Source: Amblyomma americanum
Taxonomy: Eukaryota > Arthropoda > Arachnida > Ixodida > Ixodidae
Direction of reading: 5' to 3'
Length of the DNA: 64,000 bases
NCBI RefSeq assembly: GCF_052857255.1
Contig: NC_135497.1
Span: 347,278,799-347,342,798 of the forward strand
Shown: piece by piece, positions 56,560-64,000 of the stretch
Layout: each line of letters starts with the position of its first letter
Position numbering within the stretch: the first letter of the stretch is position 1
Made by a program: the position numbers and the translations under genes
The notes under the pieces: generated by a model
What the model saw: only the letters and a program-made list of their open reading frames with translations
Told to the model about the DNA's origin: nothing
The model's database searches: none

Positions 56560-56830
56560 CCCGCGTTCAAACCCGACCGCGGCGACCGCGTTTCAATGCA
56601 GCTGAAACGCAAAATGCGCCTGTGTGCGGTGCGATGTCAGTGCATGTTTAAGATCCCGAAGAGGTCGAAATTATTCCGGAGCCCTCCACTACGGCACATC
56701 TTTCTTCCTTTCTTCTTTCACTCCCTCTTTTATCCCTTCCTTTACGGCGGAGATCCGGTGTACGCCGATATGTGAGACAGATACTGTGAAATCTCCTGTC
56801 CCCCAAAACAAATTTCTCAATTTTAACCGT
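56560..56830 (+). repeat. SINE, head truncated
   Basis: Begins at the B box (CGCGTTCAAACCCGACCGCG), then GTTTCAATGCAGCTGAAACG, GTCGAAATTATTCCGGAG and CACTCCCTCTTTTATCCC. It shares its body with the SINE at 37996. Confidence 0.8.
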
Positions 56831-57049
56831 CATTGTAGGCATACGCGTTCATGACAAACCTAAATAGTAAGAGCTAACACTGTTAAAAAAATTATTGTGG
56901 ATTAGCCTTGCTAATCCAGGATATAGAGAGCGAAAGCGAGTTTGAGGTGTCCACTGTCCCACGGAGCCGGTTGTGCGCTTTTCCTTTCGTGAAAATGAAC
57001 GGTCTTTGCAAAGTTGTCAACGCCAATGAACTCTATGAACGCCGTCGGC

Positions 57050-57185
57050 TCACTTATTTTGTTTGTTTTTTGAGGAAAGGAAATCGCACAGTAACCGTCT
57101 CACATCTCGTTGGACACCCCAAACGCGCCGAAAAGGAAGAAATAAAGTAAGGAGGGAAAGAAGAAAAAAACAACTGAAAATTGAA
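57050..57185 (-). repeat. SINE 3' portion, antisense
   Basis: The minus strand carries TTTCTTCTTTCCCTCC, then GTGAGACGGTTACTGTGCG and ATTTCCTTTCCTCAAAAAAC, the 3' end of the SINE family seen at 37996 and 56560. Confidence 0.65.
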
Positions 57186-57189
57186 AGTT

Positions 57190-58565
57190 GCATTTTGAGG
57201 AAAGGCGCGGCGCCCAACCCCCTACGGCTCCTGCGCGCCATGGCCTGCTGCCTTGGAGGTACAGCGAGAGATCGTCGGCATCGCGGGAAAGCGGAGCACA
57301 CCCCTCTGTGCTGTGCAGCAGCGGACCAGACAGAGCCGTCATACGCGATGAGCTCCAGGAGCATCTCCTCGAGTACGCCGACGGCTCAGTGGCCTGCGAC
57401 AGCTGCTTCCTTGCATCGGCGGTTACCATCCCCGCACTGCGACAGGCAGCAACACGTCACCTTCCTGGGCTCCTCAACAATGGCGGAGCTGATGCGGATC
57501 CGGCTCGGGCTGGACCTGCTGCTCACCCTCTGCCCTCCGCCGCAGGAGTGCTCTGCTGTGCGGCTGCCGCGCCGCCCTCAGCCGCCTGCAATCCGACGGC
57601 CGTGGTACCCCACTAGTGCGGGAAATTCGCTCGCGCATCGAGCGCCTCGCGCAGATAGTATGTACCGTGCGTGCACAGTGGGTGCCCGGTCACTGCGGCA
57701 TCGCCGGCAACGAAGAAGCTGACGACCTCGCGACCGCTGCACATCAACTACCTGCCAGCGATCTGCCCCTTGCGCTGGAGGACGTGCGTGCGGCCATCCA
57801 CGGCCATCTCCGAAAGCAGCACCCCTACCCACGCACCGCAGGATGTGAGCGCATCGACAGTATCACCGGCTGTCGCGCACTTACACGGTCGACACGTGTA
57901 ATGATCCTCCGCGCGCGCATTGGCTTCGTGTGGCCTGGGGAACGACGGGAACGTCACGGAATCGCGACGAGTGATTTGTGTGACGGATGCGGTGCAGTGG
58001 AAACACTATATCATATGCTTCCTCACTGTGCCGCGTTCGCCGATGCTCGTAACGATATGCTTGCGGCCTATAGCGCGCTGGGCATACTACCAGATTCCCT
58101 CAAGACGCTATTGTGGCCGCATGGCAGTGCGCGCACTCGTGAGCGAACCTTGGTGAGCCTCTGTGCATTCCTCGACCACACGGGATTGACCTCCCGTTTG
58201 TTCTCCGTCAGGTAGTTGTTACACGGAGTGACCGAACGCTCCGCGAGTTCTACCTTGAATGATTAATATCTGGACGCCCCACTCCAGTTGTAGCCAACAC
58301 ATTACTGTGCGCGTGTGTTTTAATTCCTCCAACATAAATTAATCACGCGCACAACCTGGACACATTTGTTATTTTCTAAATAGTTTGTATATATTACTTC
58401 TCTCCCTATCTTCTCTCCCTGTCCTCTCACATCTTTATTTCATTTCTCCATTCTGCCTGCTATTCTTTATTTCCGCTGCCCAGGCTCAGGTGCTTCAGTA
58501 ATTATGGCAGATGCCGGGGCTAGCAAAAATCTTTTCCTCCCGTTTTACTATTATTTCAATAAAAA
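57190..58565 (+). mobile_element. RNase-H LINE (I/R1-like), 3' part
   Basis: The coding remnant covers RNase H and the C-terminal zinc block. LLEYADGSVACDS carries the first catalytic Asp. A frameshift follows, then TMAELMRIRLGLDLLL (Glu). A second shift follows, then QWVPGHCGIAGNEEADDLA (C-terminal His/Asp block). The block CDGCGAVETLYHMLPHC is the Cys/His motif typical after RNase H in these LINEs. The last frame (57616-58215) is open for 200 codons. The 3' UTR runs to a terminal AATAAAAAAACC. Lacking RT and endonuclease, it is a 5'-truncated copy. Confidence 0.85.
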
Positions 58566-59517
58566 AACCACTACTTAGGTGCCATCGCTTTCAGCTCTCT
58601 TGATTGTGCAGTTTAGTCTTATTAGAGATATCTCCAACGTTCTTCTGCAACGCTGCTCTCATTTTTGCACAGTTTTGATTTAAAAAAACGCGCATCTAGA
58701 ACAATGAAGCAGAGCCATGCAATAAGGATACTTCTTTAAAAAGGCGACCTGAAATATTTTCAAAAATTCACTTCAGTACTTGTTCCCCTATATCGCGTCT
58801 AATACAGTGTCGGTCTTCGAAAAACTGTAAAGGCTTCTGGCTCCAACAGCACTACCGCAGCGTACACATTATACCGAATTTGGTAGGGAAAGAAAACCCT
58901 AGGGGTTGTGGTATAGAAATACAGCCACATTAAAATAATAGGAAACATTGTACACATGCAATTCCTCATTGAAGCATTACCATATCGCACCGCTAGCCGA
59001 ATTCCAGGCCCATCTTGACCCCCAAAGAAAGTAAATTTCCTTAGGGATGTATCTTGAAGGGTTGCAACTCGACAATGGGTAGACATGCATCGTAAGTTAT
59101 CTTATAGATGGCGCTAAGCGGCTATAGTTCCGCTAGGCGGCGTGTGTGCACGCGTAGCCGAGCATGGTGGCAATTCACCCCGTGTCAAACGATATTACAT
59201 TCCTTTTCTCGACATGAGCGGCGTGTTCTTCTCCGCTTTCCTCGTCCAGTAACCAAAACATCTAACGCTCGTTACTTCAACATATTCCAGGCGGTGGCGG
59301 CCTTTTCTCAGCAGCCGAATGCCATAATCCCTGAGTCACCACGGCGGCAGTGTACTGGTAACCTCGGCAGGAGTTAAAATGTAAATACATCATTCACATG
59401 GCACTAAGGCTGCATACTCGCGGTGAAGTTGAAAGCATTAGTGTGTTCGAATGCCTGTCTGGAGCGAGACAGCAACATAAGCGACGAATGCTACCTGCAA
59501 CGATAAATCGTATGACA

Positions 59518-59765
59518 CACCAGCCGCTGTGGCCCAGTCGTTATGGCGCTCGGCTGCTGACCCGAAAGACGCTGGCTCAATCCTGGCCGTGGGGGTCGAA
59601 TTTCGATGGAAGTAAAATTCTAGAGGCCCGTGCACTGTGCGATGCCAGTGGACGTTAAAGAACCAAAGGTGGTCGAAATTTGCGGACCCCTTCACTACGG
59701 CGTCCCTAATAGGGTGAGTCACTTGGGACGTTAAACCCAATAAACCAACAAACCAAACCAAATCG
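59518..59765 (+). repeat. tRNA-derived SINE (Ruka-like)
   Basis: Same family as 13131-13359: head GTGGCCCAGTCGTTATGGCGC, body GGTCGAATTTCGATGG, CCCGTGCACTGTGCGATGCC and CACTACGGCGTCCC, and 3' end TTGGGACGTTAAACCCAATA followed by an (ACCAAC/ACCAAA) A-rich tail. Confidence 0.9.
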
Positions 59766-59967
59766 TATGACACCACCCGCAGCGGTGTACGCCGACAGGT
59801 TGCGTCACAATTTTAACGCGATAGCGTTATTGATCTCCTGTCACAGAAAAGCCGGTGTAAGCGTTGGTCACCGTTAGCGTTGGCACTGTAGCACGATAAT
59901 CTCGAAATAATAAAAAATCGTCAACGCTGCCTCAGTGTTCTACTTTTGAGCTTCAGCTACGGGTGGT

Positions 59968-62284
59968 TGTGGTGAAAAGCATTTATTTAGCTATATATAC
60001 AGAGAAGTGCTCAGGCAGAGGCCCCTAGTTGGTCTCGCCCCTTACAATACAGGGCGGAGTCCCTTATTCCGGGACTCCGTTAAGCCTGACCGCGGCGCTG
60101 GTCCACCGCACCTGGGCCTGTTGGGCCGATAGTTTCTGGCAGCCGAGCAGAGCCGCCTCCCAGTCCTCTCGGGTAGGCGATGGGGGAGAGAAGAATTTCA
60201 CCTGCAAGCCAAAACCACGTGAAAAGTGCCGGCCACCTCCCCACAGAATGAGCAGCGGCCGTCAAAAGAATCAATGTGCTGGAGAACCGTCGCGCACAGC
60301 AGGGTGTTTCTAAAGAGTCTAAGGAGAGTTCGTTCGCCAGCTTTACCCCGTCCCTTCATGGGAACCGGGTAGCGCCGGTGTTCGGCATGGTAGTGCTCAG
60401 CAATATCTTTATGGAAAAGAAGAGGGCTGTGATCTGGGCTGAGGTTATTCCAAGGAACGACTGATGTCCGGTAAGTTAGGGCGCGGGGTGCCTCATGCGC
60501 TGTTTCCTTACCTGGCATGCCTTGGTGTCCGGGGACCCATATGATTCAGCGATGAGTTGGATCGCAGTCGCGAGTACTGTGGCGAAGAAATCTGGTGTGC
60601 AAGTGGAGTGATCCAGCCGAACACAATGTTACGACAGGCTCGGCGAGAGTGTTTGAGGAAGAATTTAGATTCGGGATGGCAAGCTGCGAGCGCAATCGCT
60701 ACCTCATTCGCATGGTGGTGGTGTTGGAAAACATTTAATGCCAAATAATGCGCAGGGGGGAAAACCCCCTAACATAGAACGTGGCAATCGTTAGGCGGCT
60801 CCCTTACAGGGCAAAAGACAGCCCTTGGAGGGGTATCCACTTCAGGGCGTCAGTAATTATCCGGCGCTGGTCAGCAGCAGCGGAGCTGGCCAGGAAATTC
60901 TCCCAGTATGACTCCGCCGTGGTTGGGGATGGAGAGTGTGGGAAGGTTGGACATGTGAGGAGGACGCGAAGAAGGTCACCCGGTTTCACGCAGAGCTAAC
61001 ACGAAGAGAGGAATTGATCAGGGTAGCGGGCACGAAGGCGAATAGTGTAGGGAGCAGTTGGGGGGTCTGGAGTCGGCGCCAGCTGGTGGCCTGGGTTAAG
61101 ATTAGGGAGGGAGCCTGCGGTGCGTAAACATGCCGGGTATCTCGGTAGCAGGAAAGAATCTCTCTGAACGTAAGCAGACGCTCCTGGTATGATGGAGGAG
61201 GTCCAACTCATGCCCCGAAAGTCAGACTTCGGGCGAGGGAGTGGACCTCCTTGTTACCCGGGAGGCCTGCGTGTGGGGGGTCCGGATAAGGGTTACGGGG
61301 AGGGTGGGCTGCCAGAAGCGTAGAAGCCGAGCCGCGGTGCGGGATATCAGGCCTTTGGGGAAAATGAATAGGGCGGATTTTGAGTCGGTGAGAAATTTGG
61401 TGGCAGAGGTGGAGATGAGAGCGAGTGCATTGGGCGCTTCCTCAGCAGTTACCGATGAGTGTGTGGTGACGGATCCTGATGCGATTAGTTGGGCCTAATT
61501 ATTAGCGACGGCGAGAACCATGCGGGAGCCCGACGAGAACGCTGTCGCGTCTACGTAGTCTACCTCAGAACTGTTGCCGTAGAGCTTGTGCAGTGCTTTG
61601 GTGCGACCTGCCCTGCATTCTCCGTCGTGCTCGCAGTGCATGTTCTTAGGGATTGGAAGGATGATGAGATGGGAGCGTAGGTCTGGAGTTAGGGGAACCC
61701 CCTCGGTAGGATGGCTGATCGGGGTGATGCCTCGCTGACGGAGTGGAATGCGGCCTTCCGCGGTACTCGACAGGCGAGTCAGCTGTGCTGTTAGGGTTGC
61801 TTCTGCCAGCTCCTCAAACGTGTTGTGGGTTGTGTTGTGGGATTTAGGAGCCGGGCAGTAGTGCTGGGGGGCAGGCGGAGGGCGACATTCTTGCATCTCC
61901 TGAGGAGTGCGCTGATGTGGTCCCGCTCTTTGTGCTTTAGTGGGAGGTAGGGGAATGAGTACGCCGTGGTGCTCGTGATAAGTTGAGCTGGACGCTCTGA
62001 ACTTGAGGCCGTCCCCCTGTTTTCCCTCGTGTATGACTGCAGGCGTGTATCATTCCCCCTGGAGTGGTAGGGTCTGCAATTTTGACGTAGAAGACGTGTT
62101 TCGTTGAGCTATAGTGGCGGTGCAGGGCATCCGCCCACGCCTGGCGCCGGCCATTATGGTCCTCCTTGTTCATCTTAGTCGGAAGCGTTCGAACGTAGAG
62201 GGTGTGTCTCCACTCCAGAGGTGTCCAAGATGCTCGCGAACAACACTATAGAGCCTTCTAGCACTCGTGCGGCGCCCCATGTAA
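59968..62284 (-). mobile_element. RNase-H LINE(s), antisense and heavily decayed
   Basis: The minus strand retains LPTKMNKEDHNGRRQAWADA and HVFYVKIAD near 62100. At about 61650 it has ILPIPKNMHCEHDGECRAG then YVDATAFSSGSR. The C-terminal block at 60518-60198 reads HYHAEHRRYPVPMKGR, LFRNTLL, CSFCGEVAGTFHVVLAC. After that come REDWEAALLGCQKL and a 3' end with AATAAATGCTTTTCACC. Two similar N-terminal-side blocks (62.1 and 61.65 kb) suggest two overlapping insertions or an internal duplication. The second Ty3/gypsy LTR abuts its upstream end. Confidence 0.7.
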
Positions 62285-62497
62285 TGTTGGTCAAAACGTA
62301 ATATCTGTAACAGACTGACGCGTGAGTTACAATGCACAGAATCAAAAAGCCCTTTATTCCAAGAACACGACTGCATAAATAGCTGCGGCGGTGGCCCGTT
62401 ATCAGCACACCCGGTGATAGCAACATAGGCACAGAACTGGCGCATGCTCTCTTGTGGCACACCTACGTCACAGTGCGTGACTGCACAATCTACCACA
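62285..62497 (-). repeat. 3' LTR of second Ty3/gypsy element
   Basis: On the minus strand a purine-rich tract (AAGGGGGAAGGGA, 62510-62498) directly precedes TGTGGTAGATTGTGC. The LTR contains GGAATAAAGGGC and ends TTTTGACCAACA at 62285. Its length is about 213 bp. TG...CA ends after a polypurine tract and immediately after the polyprotein stop are the expected 3' LTR layout. Confidence 0.75.
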
Positions 62498-62508
62498 TCC
62501 CTTCCCCC

Positions 62509-64000
62509 TTAGTCATCGATGCCGCAACGTCGCACTGGGTTACGTTGGCGAGTGGAACGCCGGAGCGGCTGAGACGTCTCGGGCTCCGGAGGTCCCAGTG
62601 CGTGGCTTGACATAGATGGCACAGCGAACGAGGGACAGGTTTGCTGGTCTGTTGTCCGGGGATCAGAGCACCATGCTCTGCGAACGTGGTTGCGGTGGCG
62701 TCGGTGCACAGCTCCGTCTGCCGTACTCAGCTCCTACATGACGTGGCCTATCGGTCGCGACACGCGTGCAAACAGCCACTTGGGCCCTGGCCGGAAGTTC
62801 CGCGCGTACACGGCGTCACCAGACTGGAAACGTCGTGGTGGCGGCTGCCGAAGGCAGCTTGCGTCACTCTCATCCGGGCGAAGGCTGGATAAGGCGGTCC
62901 TGAACTTCCGGCCCAGCATGACTTCGGCTGGAGATTTGCCGGTCTCGGCGTGCGGCGTAGAGTGCTGTTTGAATAGAAATCGTGCAACCTTGCATAATAC
63001 GGTGCCCTGTCTCTGTTTCCGTAACGCACACTTCAGTTCTCGGACCATCCGCTCCGCCCTTCCGTTGCTCGCCGGGTGGTACGGCGCCGCATACATATAG
63101 CGTATACCATTCAGTTTCAGGAAAGCCTGAGGTTCTCTGCTTGCAAAAGCGGTGCCATTATCCGACACCACCAAGTCGGGCAAACCATGTGTTGCAAACA
63201 TTTTGCGAAACTTTTCAATTACTGCAGATGACTGGAGAGACGGCATCACTTCAATTTCGGCCCAGTTTGACAGGGCGTCTACAACCACCAAAAAAACACG
63301 CCCTGGACGGGTCCTGCGAAATCCACGTGTATTCTACTCCACGGTCGTTCAGGCTTAGTCCAGAAATGCGTTGGTGTCCTTGGTTCACTCTGCCTGTTTT
63401 CCTGGCATGGCGTGCAGTGCCTCACAAACTCGACGATCGTTTCGTCCATCTTCGGCCACCACACGTACGACCTAGCGATTGCCTTCATGGCCGTCACTCC
63501 TTGATGGTTAGCATGCATAAGGCTTAGAACTTGCTTCTGCAGTGCCTCTGGAATAACTACGCGGCTCCCCCAGAGTACACAGTCACGATGTACGGACAAC
63601 TCGTTTTGTCTTACCCAATATGCAGAATACTTCAGGGCTACCCGTTCTCGCGGCCAGCCCTCCAGGATCCATTGCTTCACCTGGTACAGCAGGGGATCAC
63701 CCCTGGTGAAGGCTGCCACTTCCATTGCGCTCACTGGAGGGTACTCCACAGCTTCCAGAAGGAGTAGGTCGCCTGGCGCCTCGTTCTTTTGGCGGGTTAA
63801 GGGGCCGGTAACCTGCTTAGGCAGTCGGCGTTTCCATGGTCCTTGGTTTTCCTGTACTCGAGCACGTAATCGTATGCCGACAGCATTAGCGTCCACCGTA
63901 ACATGCGGGGAGAAATAACCGCCGGAATTTGCTTCTGCCTCTGGAAAATTCCTAGCAAGGGTTTGTGATCCGTGATAATGAGGAAATCTGGCCCACAAAG
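62509..64000 (-). pseudogene. Second Ty3/gypsy pol, RNase H end to integrase C-terminus (runs off window)
   Basis: From the window edge inward, the RNase H end (GPDFLIITDHKPLLGIF; YRKTKDHGNADCLSRLPAP) is in one frame and shifts at about 63790. The integrase zinc domain follows (H-x3-H in HANHQGV, C-x2-C in HCTPC), then the core starting HVDFAGP. A further 2-base shift at a T-run (about 63283-63290) follows, then VVDALSNWAEIEVMP, VVSDNGTAFAS and HPASNGRAERMVRELK. All three catalytic acids (D, D, E) are intact. The end is LRRSTRQRNPVRR then a stop, next to the polypurine tract. Two frameshifts are its only clear defects, so it is much younger than the element at 48-55 kb and belongs to a different lineage. 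Confidence 0.85.

Noticed and set aside
1..64000. CRISPR arrays, operons, bacterial promoters or toxin genes
   Set aside because: No regularly spaced short repeats, no closely packed co-directional genes, and the repeats and poly-A signals are eukaryotic. No toxin-like cysteine framework with a signal peptide was seen.

Overview
The window looks like nuclear DNA from an arthropod, most probably a hard tick. It carries many tRNA-headed SINEs resembling the Ruka-type SINEs of Rhipicephalus, several clades of non-LTR retrotransposon including RNase-H-bearing ones, Penelope-like elements with a GIY-YIG endonuclease, Ty3/gypsy elements, and long AT-rich stretches without genes. No bacterial gene organisation, CRISPR array, rRNA or canonical tRNA gene was seen. 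Clade and family names come from motif recognition by eye; no database search was possible.

Layout. 1-6.8 kb: mostly non-coding, with one antisense SINE, a half MITE, a foldback and a CpG-rich promoter-like patch at 5.85-6.06 kb. 6.8-14.1 kb: segmental-duplication copy A, which holds the only nearly intact gene, a 661-codon leucine-rich-repeat (LRR) protein. 14.4-20.5 kb: two decayed coding stretches, SINEs, a LINE fragment and a MITE. 20.8-25.9 kb: duplication copy B with an LRR pseudogene. 27.7-33.6 kb: three well-supported minus-strand exons, and a weaker fourth, of a multi-pass membrane protein, possibly ABCC-like. 35.0-48.4 kb: duplication copy C, inverted, with a second LRR pseudogene. 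It has been invaded by a Penelope-like fragment, a MITE and a 3.1-kb LINE, and contains a PTPA pseudogene. 48.4-54.8 kb: a decayed Ty3/gypsy element carrying a nested Penelope-like element. 55-62.3 kb: RNase-H LINE fragments and SINEs. 62.3-64 kb: the 3' end of a second Ty3/gypsy element, which runs off the window.

The main theme is one LRR locus copied three times (A and B on +, C on -) together with its flanks, so each copy serves as a before/after reference for lesions in the others. The LINE in copy C replaced about 247 bp including the start codon. The Penelope-like fragment has a 13-bp target duplication and an empty site in copy A. Copy A lost its C-terminal tail through a 4-bp insertion. 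Nothing here forms an operon-like or obviously new multi-gene system; the interest lies in the duplicated LRR family, the nested transposon history and a hammerhead-like motif in one Penelope-like fragment.
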